Shown: piece by piece, positions 44,328 to 53,100 of the stretch
Layout of the letters: each line of letters begins with the position of its first letter
How positions within the stretch are numbered: position 1 is the stretch's first letter
Source of the DNA: Sphingosinicella microcystinivorans
Lineage (GTDB): Bacteria > Pseudomonadota > Alphaproteobacteria > Sphingomonadales > Sphingomonadaceae
Assembly (NCBI RefSeq): GCF_027941835.1
Contig: NZ_CP116005.1
Location: 2,123,501-2,187,500 of the forward strand
Length of the DNA: 64,000 nucleotides
Direction: 5' to 3'
The notes under the pieces: generated by a model
Database searches by the model: none
Seen by the model: only the letters and a program-made list of their open reading frames with translations
What the model was told of the DNA's origin: nothing
Translations under genes and position numbers: made by a program

Positions 44328-45223
44328 GCCGCAAGACGATCATCACATGTGCCGTCACGGGATCAGCGCCGCTGTCGCCGCGCTATCCCAAGGAGCTGGC
44401 GTTTCCGGTTACGCCTGAGCAGATCGCCGGTTCCGCGCTGGAAGCGGCCCGGGCTGGTGCGGCGATCGTGCATCTCCACGTCCGCGATCCGCAAACGGGG
44501 GAAGGTTCGCGGGATCCGGCGTTGTTCCGTGAGGTGGTCGACCGCATCCGCAGCGTCGACGAGAAGCTCGTGATAAACCTCACGTGCGGGATGGGCGCGT
44601 ATTTCCTTCCCGATCCGGAAGACGAGAGCCGCGCAGGACCGGGCAGCGACGTGTGTACCGTCGAGGAGCGGGTGGCCCACATCCGCGACTGCCTTCCCGA
44701 CATCTGTTCGCTGGATGTCACCACGGCCAATCAGGTGGAAGGCGACATGGAGTTCGTCTACCTCAATACGCCCCGGACGCTGAGGGGGATGGCGCGGGTG
44801 TTTCAACAGCTCGGCGTGAAGCCGGAGCTTGAGACATTCCAGGCCGGCGATGTCCTCTTCGCGAACGATCTGGTCGCGAACGGCTATGTCGACGGCGTGC
44901 CGCTGTACCAGTTCGTGCTTGGGGTGAAGTGGGGGGCGCCGGCGACGCCGGAAACCATGCTGTACATGCGCAGCCTCCTTCCCGAACGGGCGCAATGGAC
45001 GGGTTTCGGCATCTCGCGGATGCAGATGGAGATGGCCGCGATGGCCATTCTGTCGGGGGGCAATGTCCGGGTGGGGCTGGAGGACAATCTGTACCTGCGC
45101 CGGGGCGTGTTCGCGACCAATGCCCAACTGGTCGAGCGGGCGGCCAATCTCGTGGAAACCCTGGGTTCGTCGGTCGCGACATCCGACGAGGCGCGCGTGG
45201 CGCTCGGCCTCCGGGGCAGCTAG
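44324..45223 (+). CDS. BKACE family beta-keto acid cleavage enzyme (DUF849)
   Basis: 299-residue BKACE (3-keto-5-aminohexanoate cleavage enzyme family). The zinc-binding HLHVRD (H50, H52), the LTCGMGAYFLPD region and LDVTTANQVEGDMEF are characteristic. BKACEs condense a beta-keto acid with acetyl-CoA and release acetoacetate plus a new acyl-CoA. Overlap of four bases with the dehydrogenase gene makes a two-step route: 3-hydroxy acid to 3-keto acid to acetoacetate. The keto acid is not known; dehydrocarnitine is one family substrate. Last gene of the operon that starts at 37165. Confidence 0.92.
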   Translation: MSRKTIITCAVTGSAPLSPRYPKELAFPVTPEQIAGSALEAARAGAAIVHLHVRDPQTGEGSRDPALFREVVDRIRSVDEKLVINLTCGMGAYFLPDPEDESRAGPGSDVCTVEERVAHIRDCLPDICSLDVTTANQVEGDMEFVYLNTPRTLRGMARVFQQLGVKPELETFQAGDVLFANDLVANGYVDGVPLYQFVLGVKWGAPATPETMLYMRSLLPERAQWTGFGISRMQMEMAAMAILSGGNVRVGLEDNLYLRRGVFATNAQLVERAANLVETLGSSVATSDEARVALGLRGS

Positions 45224-45257
45224 GCGCCTGGTTGCATGGTCCCCGGCGTACCCGCCG

Positions 45258-45743
45258 TCAGAACAGGAGCCAGCCGTGGCTTCCGGCCATCGCGCCGATA
45301 ATCGTCATGATCGCGAGCGCAAGCAGCACGACATGGACGCGGTGCAGCGCGGCGAAGGCGCGCTCGGGATCGCGCCTTGCCCACGGCGGGAAGTAGCGGT
45401 GCAGGACCAGCGGCTCGCCGACGAACAGCAGCAGGAAGAACAGCGACCAGACGCACAGCATCGCGTGCATCCACCAGAAACGGATGTCGGCGAACCGGTC
45501 CCACAGGTCGAGGCGCTCGATCATGTAGACGCCGGACACGCCGACGATTAGCACCGCGGCCCGCGCCTGCCAGACGAAGCGGCGCTCGAACGCCTGGAAC
45601 GCGGTAATGCGATCCTCGCCGAGCGCCCTGCGCCGCACGGCGGGCAGCGCGACCGTGGTCGCCATCGAAACGCCGCCGATCCAGACGACGACGCCGAGGA
45701 CGTGCAGCGTGCGGGCGAGCGCCAGATCGTCGATGCCGCTCAT
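45258..45743 (-). CDS. CopD-like integral membrane protein
   Basis: 161-residue membrane protein with four predicted helices. The first helix holds ARTLHVLGVVVWIGG, a histidine-glycine-tryptophan pattern shared with CopD and related heme or copper membrane proteins. HAMLCVW and HRVHVVL add further membrane histidines. It overlaps the periplasmic cupin gene by four bases and lies downstream of a TonB receptor on the same strand, so a metal-uptake role for the trio is possible. It could bind heme and act in electron transfer instead. Confidence 0.75.
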   Translation of the reverse strand: MSGIDDLALARTLHVLGVVVWIGGVSMATTVALPAVRRRALGEDRITAFQAFERRFVWQARAAVLIVGVSGVYMIERLDLWDRFADIRFWWMHAMLCVWSLFFLLLFVGEPLVLHRYFPPWARRDPERAFAALHRVHVVLLALAIMTIIGAMAGSHGWLLF

Positions 45744-46186
45744 GGCGACACCTGTGCGCTCGCCGCAGGCGACAGCGCGCCGTCCCGCACCACCACGACC
45801 TGGAGTAGCACGTCGCCCGCGCGGGCGGCAGCCCAGTGTTCGCCGCCCTGCGCGGGTATGACGATCACGCTGCCGGGGCCGAAGCTGCGTTCAGCGGCCG
45901 GATCGACCTCGCTCCCGTCACCCCACGACAGCGTGCCCGACACGACGGTCAGCAGGCGAACGGGGCCGGTCCCGCCGTGCGGCGGCAGGAACTGCCCCTT
46001 GCCGATGCGCAGCAGGAAGCTGAGGGGCTGGCCGTCCCTGTCGACCGCGAGCACACCACGCCGGGCGGCGTCGTGGACGACATCGTAGCTGAGCCGGTCG
46101 ATGTCGAGCCGGGTCGACTTCGCCGAGGCGAGGCCCGGCATCGCCAGCGACGCGGCGGCGGCGAGAAACAGGGTGGAAGGGTTCAT
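45740..46186 (-). CDS. Periplasmic cupin-domain protein
   Basis: 148-residue protein with a signal peptide (MNPSTLFLAAAASLAMPGLASAKS). The cupin core has FLPPHGGTGPVRLLTVVSGTLSWGDG and a second motif VIPAQGGEHWA; only part of the metal-binding set is seen. It overlaps the CopD-like gene by four bases and follows the TonB receptor by 19 bases, forming a three-gene unit. It may bind the ligand of the receptor in the periplasm. Function unknown. Confidence 0.75.
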   Translation of the reverse strand: MNPSTLFLAAAASLAMPGLASAKSTRLDIDRLSYDVVHDAARRGVLAVDRDGQPLSFLLRIGKGQFLPPHGGTGPVRLLTVVSGTLSWGDGSEVDPAAERSFGPGSVIVIPAQGGEHWAAARAGDVLLQVVVVRDGALSPAASAQVSP

Positions 46187-46205
46187 GGCGGTTCCTTTCT
46201 CCGTT

Positions 46206-48449
46206 TCAGAATTTCAGGCGGACGCCGCCGCCGAACGCCCGGCCGTCGCCTGGCAGGAAGGCGGCCTGATCGGGCCGCGCCTGATCAATGATGAGCGTCG
46301 AGGCGGCATAGGTCTCGTCGAACAGGTTGGCGACCTCGGCGAAGACCGTCATGGCCGCGTTCAGCTTGTATTCGCCGCGCAGGTCGACGGTGGCATAGGG
46401 ATCATTGTAGAGCGTGCCGAGGTTGTCGACCGGCGTCTTTTCCGGCACCCATCGCAGAACGCCCTGCACTGTGAAGCGATCGTCCGGCCGCCAGCCGAGC
46501 GTCGCGTTGATCCAGTGACGCGGGGCGCCGGCCAGCCGGTTGTCGCCGCGCACGGGATCATCCCGGAAGCGGAAATCCTGCCACGTGTAGGCGATCCGGC
46601 CGGTGAGCGTCGGCAGGACCTGCGCGGTCAGGCCGAGCTCGACGCCGAGATGGCGCGTGCGCGGCGCATTGGCCGCACCCAGCGAGGTTCCCGATTCATC
46701 GCGCAGGCTCAGCAGCTCGTTGCGGACCCAGCTATAGTAGGCGACCGCATCCCACGAGACGGCCCCCGACCGGCCGCGCCAGCCGGTTTCCACCGTGGTT
46801 GCGCGCTGCGCCTTCAGCGCCGGGGTCACGAAGGCGGCGGCCGGCAACGCGGGGTTGGCGGGATTGGGCCGGCCGGGACTGCTGTTCGGCGTGCCGTTCA
46901 CGGTTGCCAGCAGGTCGTCATGGGTCGGGGGCTCGAAGCTGCGGCTCACCGCCGCGAAGATCGTCTGATCGTCCGAGGGCTGCCAGGCCAGCCCCAGCGC
47001 CGGGCTCCAGCCTTCGTAGGTCCGGGCGTAGCCGGTACTGACGGTGGGCACGGCGCCGCCGGGCAGCGCCGCGGCGGGATTGGCCGGGCTGTAGGCGGCG
47101 GTCGGCCGCGTCGGGGACTCGTAGCGGTCGATATTGTCGCGGGTGGCGCGCGACCACGAGAGCGACGGCGACAGCGTCAGCCGATCGGCGAGGGGAATAT
47201 TGAACCCGGCATTCAGCGACAGCGTGTCGGCCTCGAGGCGGCTGCGCCCGAACAGGGCCCCGCGCTTCCCCGAGAGGTTGAGGTAGTTCTCCCTGTCGGC
47301 CGAACCGGTCACATATTGCGCGGTCGCCTCGAACAGCGGCAGCGGGCGTGCGGCATCGGGCTTGAAGGCATAGCGCGCCACCAGCGTCACGTCGTCGCCC
47401 TCGGTCACGCGGATGCCCGCGGACACGGGAAAGCGGAACATGTCGTCCGTGCCGGCGTAGCCGACCGCGAGATCGACGATATGCGCGCCGAACGCACCCG
47501 TCGCGCGCGCGCCGGTCTGGAATTGCGTGGCCTCCCGGCGCGGACGGTCGCGCACGACGTTGGGCCCGGGGTTGACGGCGCCCGCGGAAGTGACCGTCGG
47601 GCCGGTGAACACGGCGCGCGGGTCGTTTTCGAGCAGTTCGCGCGTGAGCGGGCCCGACACGTCGAAACCGAGATCGGCGTAGCTTGCGAAGACGCGGACG
47701 GTCAGCGTCTCGGACAGGCGCAGACCGACATTGCCGCCGACGCCCGCGCGCCGGGACTCGTTATAGTCCCGGTAGCCGTCGCGGCGGGTGATGTCGCCGC
47801 GTATCAGGACGTCGACCCGGTCGCCGGCAAAGCCCGTCTGCACACCGCCGCCCAACTGGTCGAAGCTGCCGGCGCTTGCCGTCACCTTGACGCCCGGTGC
47901 GCTGCGGCCGGTGGGCGAAATCAGGTTGAGCGCTCCGCCGAGCACGGTCGCGCCGAGCCGGTTGGCCATATAGCCGCGATAGACCTCGACGGCCTCGGCC
48001 TCGCCGGGATTGGCGAAACCGACGATGTAGGAGCCGTCGGCGCGGTTGAGCGGCAGGCCGTTGCGCAGCATCAGCACGCCGCGCTCGACGGGGTTCTGTT
48101 GGAGCCCCGACCCGCGCATCTGGATGCGCGGCTGGTCGTTGCCGCCGAAGAAATCCTGCACCACCACGCCGGGCACGTCGGCCAGCGCGCGGGAGATGGT
48201 GAGGTTCGCGCTGGCGGGCATGGCCTCGGCGGAGAGGATGGCCGTTGCGCCCGGCGCGGCATCGAGGCGCGCCACGACCGGGCTGCGCGGCGCGATCACG
48301 ACGATCTCCTCGGTCGCGCCCGGCGTCGCCGACTGGGCGAGGGCGCCTTGCGGCAGGAGACCCGCCGACAGGATCAGGGCGCTGAGGACGGACGGAATGC
48401 ACGGCGCGCCGGGCAAAGGGATAGTGGACGATCGGGCAACGGCAGGCAT
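46206..48449 (-). CDS. TonB-dependent outer-membrane receptor
   Basis: 747-residue receptor. Signal peptide ending GALAQS, TonB-box-like EEIVVIAPRSP, a plug with QPRIQMRGSGLQQNPVERGVLMLRNGLPLN and EAVEVYRGYMANRLGATVLGGALN, and a barrel ending VRLKF. The plug resembles the FecA-like class more than the ALYG type of the other receptors. The ATG at 48449 begins the signal peptide; a TTG five codons upstream is rejected. A possible Fur-like box lies just upstream. Followed by a periplasmic cupin and a CopD-like protein, it may serve iron, heme or copper. Confidence 0.9.
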   Translation of the reverse strand: MPAVARSSTIPLPGAPCIPSVLSALILSAGLLPQGALAQSATPGATEEIVVIAPRSPVVARLDAAPGATAILSAEAMPASANLTISRALADVPGVVVQDFFGGNDQPRIQMRGSGLQQNPVERGVLMLRNGLPLNRADGSYIVGFANPGEAEAVEVYRGYMANRLGATVLGGALNLISPTGRSAPGVKVTASAGSFDQLGGGVQTGFAGDRVDVLIRGDITRRDGYRDYNESRRAGVGGNVGLRLSETLTVRVFASYADLGFDVSGPLTRELLENDPRAVFTGPTVTSAGAVNPGPNVVRDRPRREATQFQTGARATGAFGAHIVDLAVGYAGTDDMFRFPVSAGIRVTEGDDVTLVARYAFKPDAARPLPLFEATAQYVTGSADRENYLNLSGKRGALFGRSRLEADTLSLNAGFNIPLADRLTLSPSLSWSRATRDNIDRYESPTRPTAAYSPANPAAALPGGAVPTVSTGYARTYEGWSPALGLAWQPSDDQTIFAAVSRSFEPPTHDDLLATVNGTPNSSPGRPNPANPALPAAAFVTPALKAQRATTVETGWRGRSGAVSWDAVAYYSWVRNELLSLRDESGTSLGAANAPRTRHLGVELGLTAQVLPTLTGRIAYTWQDFRFRDDPVRGDNRLAGAPRHWINATLGWRPDDRFTVQGVLRWVPEKTPVDNLGTLYNDPYATVDLRGEYKLNAAMTVFAEVANLFDETYAASTLIIDQARPDQAAFLPGDGRAFGGGVRLKF

Positions 48450-48464
48450 GGTGCAACCATTCAA

Positions 48465-48492
48465 TTGCTATTGAGAATGGATTGCATATAAA
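48465..48492 (+). promoter_or_regulatory. Candidate promoter of the Crp/Fnr gene with a Fur-like box
   Basis: Minus-35-like TTGCTA (48465-48470) and minus-10-like TATAAA (48487-48492), 16 bases apart, precede the regulator gene. Between them TGAGAATGGATTGCA (48472-48486) has one good and one poor half of the Fur 7-1-7 pattern, and lies about 22 bases before the divergent receptor start. Confidence 0.4.
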
Positions 48493-48587
48493 AGGCTTTG
48501 CAGGCGCGGACTTTGTTCCAGCGCAAACGATGCGCGGATTTCGGCGGGCGGCCGCCGCGATGACGGAGAGCGTGGATAGGAAGGCCT

Positions 48588-49295
48588 ATGGGCGTGGAGC
48601 CTGCCGTGTCGCTCGACAGGATCGGGATGCTCGAACTGTTCCGCTCGCTTCCGGCCGAAGCGCTGGAGGAGGTCCGTCTCGTCATGCGTATCGAGCGCGT
48701 TGCGAAAGACGTCGCCATCTTCCGGCAGGGCGACCTCGTCTCCCGGGCCTATGCGCTCGATACGGGGAGCGTCCGCATCGTGCAGAGCGGCAGCGACGGC
48801 GGGCAGGCCATCGTCCGTTTCATCGGCCCCGGCGAGATGTTCGGCACCGTGCCGCTGTTTACCGACCATCGGTTCCCGGCCGATGCCGTAACCGTCGAGG
48901 CGTCGCGGGTGCTGACGTGGTCCGAGCCGGACCTGTCGAGCCTGATGGCCCGCTACCCGGGCATCGCGATCAACCTGATCCGGGCGCTCGGCGTGCGCAT
49001 GGCGCAGCTTCAGGAGCGGGTCCGCGAATTGACCACTCAGCGCGTCGAACAGCGCATCGCGCAGGCCATCCTGCGGCTTGCCGCGCAGTCCGGGCGGGGC
49101 GGGGCGCGCGGAACGACGATCAATATACCGCTGCGGCGCAAGGATCTCGCCGAGTTCGCGGGAACCACGCTGCATACCGCCAGCCGCACGGTCGCGGCAT
49201 GGGAAAAGGCGGGAATCCTGACCAGCAGCGGCCAGCGCCTCACCATCCATGATCCCGGCGCCGTTCGCCGCCTCGCGGAAGGCAGGGCGGACTAG
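48588..49295 (+). CDS. Crp/Fnr-family transcriptional regulator
   Basis: 235-residue regulator. An N-terminal cyclic-nucleotide-binding-like domain (FRQGDLVSRAYALDTGSVRIV, FIGPGEMFGTVPLF) is followed by a long dimerisation helix and the Crp-type helix-turn-helix (RRKDLAEFAGTTLHTASRTVAAWEKAGIL). The N-terminal cysteines that hold the iron-sulfur cluster of FNR are absent, so it is not an oxygen sensor of that type. AGGAAGG gives the ribosome-binding site. It is divergent from the TonB receptor and probably controls it. Confidence 0.9.
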   Translation: MGVEPAVSLDRIGMLELFRSLPAEALEEVRLVMRIERVAKDVAIFRQGDLVSRAYALDTGSVRIVQSGSDGGQAIVRFIGPGEMFGTVPLFTDHRFPADAVTVEASRVLTWSEPDLSSLMARYPGIAINLIRALGVRMAQLQERVRELTTQRVEQRIAQAILRLAAQSGRGGARGTTINIPLRRKDLAEFAGTTLHTASRTVAAWEKAGILTSSGQRLTIHDPGAVRRLAEGRAD

Positions 49296-49337
49296 GGTGC
49301 GCGCAAGCCCGTTTGCGGGGCGCCTTGTCCGGCGTGC

Positions 49338-50174
49338 CTAGAGATCGCGGGTGAGGCGGAAGCCCACGGTGAAGAAGCCCTGGTCGGCGGGGCCGCGCAG
49401 GCGGAAGCGGGGATCGTGGAATTCGCCGGCGTCGCCGTAGGAGCCGCCCCTGATGCTGTGATAGCCGGGCTCCGGGCACGCCGTGCGCGCCGTTCCGTCG
49501 TCGGGAGCGCCGTCGTAGTTCGCGTGGTAGCAGTCCGCCTGCCATTCCCAGACGTTTCCGCGAATGTCGTGAAGGCCGAGCCGGTCGGCGGGGAAGCTGG
49601 CGACCGGGGCCGTTTCGATCCAGACGTCGCGACCCTCTGCCGCGCCGCCGCAGCATTCCACCTTGCCGATATTCGCCGTGGCGTGGCTCACGTCCACGCC
49701 GCCCGCCTGCGTGACGTATTCCATCTCCGCTTCGGACGGCAGCCGATACCGCTCGCCGGTCCCGGCGCCGAGCCACGCCATATAGGCCTGCGTATCGGCC
49801 CAGCTGACGCAGACGACGGGATGATCCTCGTCCTGCGCGAAGCCGGGAGACGACCAGCTGCGGGCGGGGTCGATGTGCCAGCTCGTCCCAGCGTCGTAGA
49901 CGTTGCATTTCCTTTCGGGCGCGTAGCCCGTCGCCTTCACGAACGCGCGGAACTCCCCGACGGTCACCTCGCGCTTCGCCAGGGCGAAGCGGCGAACGCG
50001 GACATCGTGCGTCGGTCCGTCGATGGGGCCGTAGCCGCGGTCCACGGTCGCGCCCATCGCGAAGACGCCGCCGGGAATCTCCACCATGTCCGGCGCCGAA
50101 GGCGGCTGCGCGTGTGCGCCTTGCGAACAGAGCAGCGCGGCGGCCGCAAGCAGGATGCAGGGCCTAGCGTTCAC
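49338..50174 (-). CDS. Exported SUMF1/formylglycine-generating-enzyme-like domain protein without catalytic cysteines
   Basis: 278-residue protein: signal peptide (LLCSQGAHAQ) plus a SUMF1 fold recognised by MVEIPGGVFAMGA, EVTVGEFRAF, RLPSEAEMEYVTQAGG, DIRGNVWEWQAD and IRGGSYGDAGEFHDPRFRLR. In true formylglycine-generating enzymes the segment after GGS carries the copper-binding cysteines; here there are none, so it should not make formylglycine. The start is GTG at 50174, behind GGGGGAGGCGGG, overlapping the amidohydrolase stop by 11 bases, so both are co-translated. It may be a sugar- or peptide-binding or EgtB-like accessory to that enzyme. Confidence 0.87.
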   Translation of the reverse strand: MNARPCILLAAAALLCSQGAHAQPPSAPDMVEIPGGVFAMGATVDRGYGPIDGPTHDVRVRRFALAKREVTVGEFRAFVKATGYAPERKCNVYDAGTSWHIDPARSWSSPGFAQDEDHPVVCVSWADTQAYMAWLGAGTGERYRLPSEAEMEYVTQAGGVDVSHATANIGKVECCGGAAEGRDVWIETAPVASFPADRLGLHDIRGNVWEWQADCYHANYDGAPDDGTARTACPEPGYHSIRGGSYGDAGEFHDPRFRLRGPADQGFFTVGFRLTRDL

Positions 50175-53100
50175 GTCCCGCCTCCCCCCACGCGGGATTC
50201 CAGTCGATCCCGTGCTGATCGGTCATTTCCCAGAAGAATTTGCTGCGCGCGCGCGGATGGTTGCCGATCTCGTTCATCGTTTCGGACTCGTAGAGGCGGC
50301 CGTTCACCATCGTGTAGCGCACGCTGTTCGTGTTCCTGATGTCGGCGAGCGGATCGCGATCGAGGACGATGAGATCGGCGAGCTTTCCGGGCTCGATCGT
50401 CCCGAGCTGGTGATCGAGGCCGAAGGTCCGCGCGCCGTTGACGGTCGCCGCGCGAAGGATGCGCATCGGCGCCATGCCGCCTTCGGCGAGGAGCTGCATC
50501 TCCCAGTGGATGGCGATGCCCGAGGACTGGCCGTGCGAGCCGACGTTGACGGTGACGCCGGCATCGTCGAGCCGCTTGATCGAGCGGCCGACGGAGCGGA
50601 AGCCGACGTCGTAGAGCGCGTCGGCCTGATGGACCGATTGCATGGCGCGGACGTACAGGGGCGCGTCCGACGGGCCGGAGATGGGATTGTAGGCGTTGTT
50701 GACGCCCGGAATGAAGGTGCGGACCTTCGATTCCTTCCACGGCTCCTGATGCTGGTAGATGTAGTTCTCGCCGAACAGCTCGCCGAAGGTGACGATCAGC
50801 GTCGGCGTCGTCGAGAGCCGGGCGTTCCTGAAGAGCTGGAGAAGATCGTCGTAGTAGGTGGCGACGGGCAGGTTGTGCTCGAGGTTGGTGTAGCCGTCGA
50901 GGATCATGCTGACATTGTCGTAGAAGTGTCCGGCGCCCTCGGCGTCCACCATCTGGCCGTTTTCGGAGGCGGCCTGAAGAAGCCACTGCTTCTGCGCGCG
51001 GGTTGTGAGCTTGTAGCTCTTGAGGATCGCGCCGTCCGTGATCGCCGCCTTGCGCCGCGCGATGGCGCGCGCGTCCTCGAGGCTCTCGATGCGGTTGAAC
51101 ACACGGTCGGGCTTGCCGGCGCGGCCGTAGATGACGTTGCCGGTGGTGAGCCAGCGCGGGCCGACCATCCTGCCGGCGATCGTCATCTCGCCGGTTTCGT
51201 AGCTCGGAAGCTCGTTCGCATAGGGATCGAAATTCGTGGTGATGCCGTAGGCGAGCGCGGCGTAGCGCGTCGGGTGCTTCTGCGGCATCGCGCTCGTGCC
51301 GTAGCAGCAGTCGATATGGCCGTGCGCATCGAAGAAGCCCGGCATCAGCGTGCGTCCGCCGAGATTCACGACCTTTGCGTTCGCGGGAATGGCCACGCCG
51401 CCTTCGCCGCCCACGGCCTTGATGCGATTGCCTTCGACCACGACCGTGCCGCGCGCGATCACGGTGTCGTCCCCGGTCATCGGCAGGATGCGCGCGTTGG
51501 TGAAGGCGATGCTGCCGCCAGGCACGTCGGCGGGGGCGCTGAGCGCGATCGTCCGGGCGGGCGCGCCGGCGGCGGCATCTCCCGGCGCGGCGCTGTAGAG
51601 GCCGGGCCCCAGCGTCCAGTAGAGCCGTGCGGAATCGGCGCTCCACGCCATTTCGAAACCGCCCGACCGCGTCAATCGCCGGGCGGACGGATTGTCCTTC
51701 GCGGTGATCTTCGCGGCGGTGTCGCCCGCGGCCGGGAAGGGCATGAGGTGGAGCTCCTGCTCCTCCTTGAAGGCGATCCACCCGAGATCGGGGCTGAGCG
51801 TGAAGTCGCCGGTATCCGCCGTTTCCGCATAGGCATGGTCGCGCGCGTCGCCGCCCGTCACCGCCACGCTGCGCAGGATCACCGCGCGCCTTGCGCCGTA
51901 GTCCGGCACGCCCATGAAATAGATGCGCGAATCGTCGGGCGAAAAGCGCGCAAGGCCCGCGGCCTTCGCAAGGAAGCGGGGCTTCCCGCCGTCGAGGCTC
52001 ACGACATAGAGGCCGCCGGGATCGGCTGCGCCGCCCATCGCGCTGTCCGCGTCGAAGATGCGGTAGGCGATGCTCTTGCCGTCGTTCGAGAAGACGGGTT
52101 CGCCGATGATGCCCCGGCTTTTCGCGACGACGCTTTCGCGCCCGCCCGCGAGCCTGCGAAGGCGAAGCTCGCTCCCGGTCTCGTCGTTCCAGTCGGCATA
52201 GGCGATGGATTTGCCGTCGGGCGACCATGTGGGGCCGGTCTCGGCGCCCGTGCCGTTCGTCAGCCGCCGCGGCGGCGCGGCGCCCGCCATGTCCTGCAGC
52301 CACAACGCGCCGAGCGCGCGGAACGCCAGCGTCCTGCCGTCGGGCGACGGGGCGATCTGGCGGATGATCTTCGCCTCGACGCGGTCCGGCGCGAGGTCGA
52401 GCCGGGCGCGCAACGTCTCGTGGATGCGGTGGCGGGCGGTGAGGCGGAACGGAATCTGGGTCGCCGCGCCGCTGCGCATGTTCACCTTGTAGAGCTTGCC
52501 CTTGCCCCAGATCGCGACGTGGACATTGTCCGGGAACCAGTCGAACGCCGGGTAATAATGCTCCTGCGCCAGATAGTCCGCCTGCAGGTCGCGATCGAGG
52601 TCCTGATAGACGGCGGTCTGCGCGCGGGTGTCGATGTCGTAGCGGAAAAGCACGGTCCTGGCGCCGACGCGGCGGATGAACGCGATCATCTTTCCGTCCG
52701 GCGAGACCTGCGGGCTGGTGGCGCTGCCGAAGCCGGAAATCAGGTCGGCCGTCTCGCCGGAGACGAGGTCGCGCCGGCGGATGACGAAGTTCGACAAACC
52801 CGGATTGAGATGGACGTAGTGGATGCCGCCAACGCGCTCCGTGTAATAGAGCGCCCGGCCGTCCGGCGCGTAGCGGGGCTCCTGGATGTCCTTGCCGCTG
52901 CTCGGCGGCTCGACGATCTGCGTGTCGGCGCCGCCCGCCACGTCGAAGCGCCGGATTTCCGAGGTGCGCATGTCGGACACCGAGGCGCTGGTCTTCGTCG
53001 CCGCGATGGACCTGCCGTCGGGCGACCACGAGGGCGCGGCGATCATCGCCATCGTTTCGCGGCTGATCTGGCGGGCGTTGCGGCCGTCCGCGTCGGCGAC

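Noticed and set aside
16701-49324. 13-mer TTTGCGGGGCGCC at 16701 and 49312 as a regulatory repeat
   Set aside because: GC-rich chance match; one copy lies between convergent gene ends where an operator is not expected.
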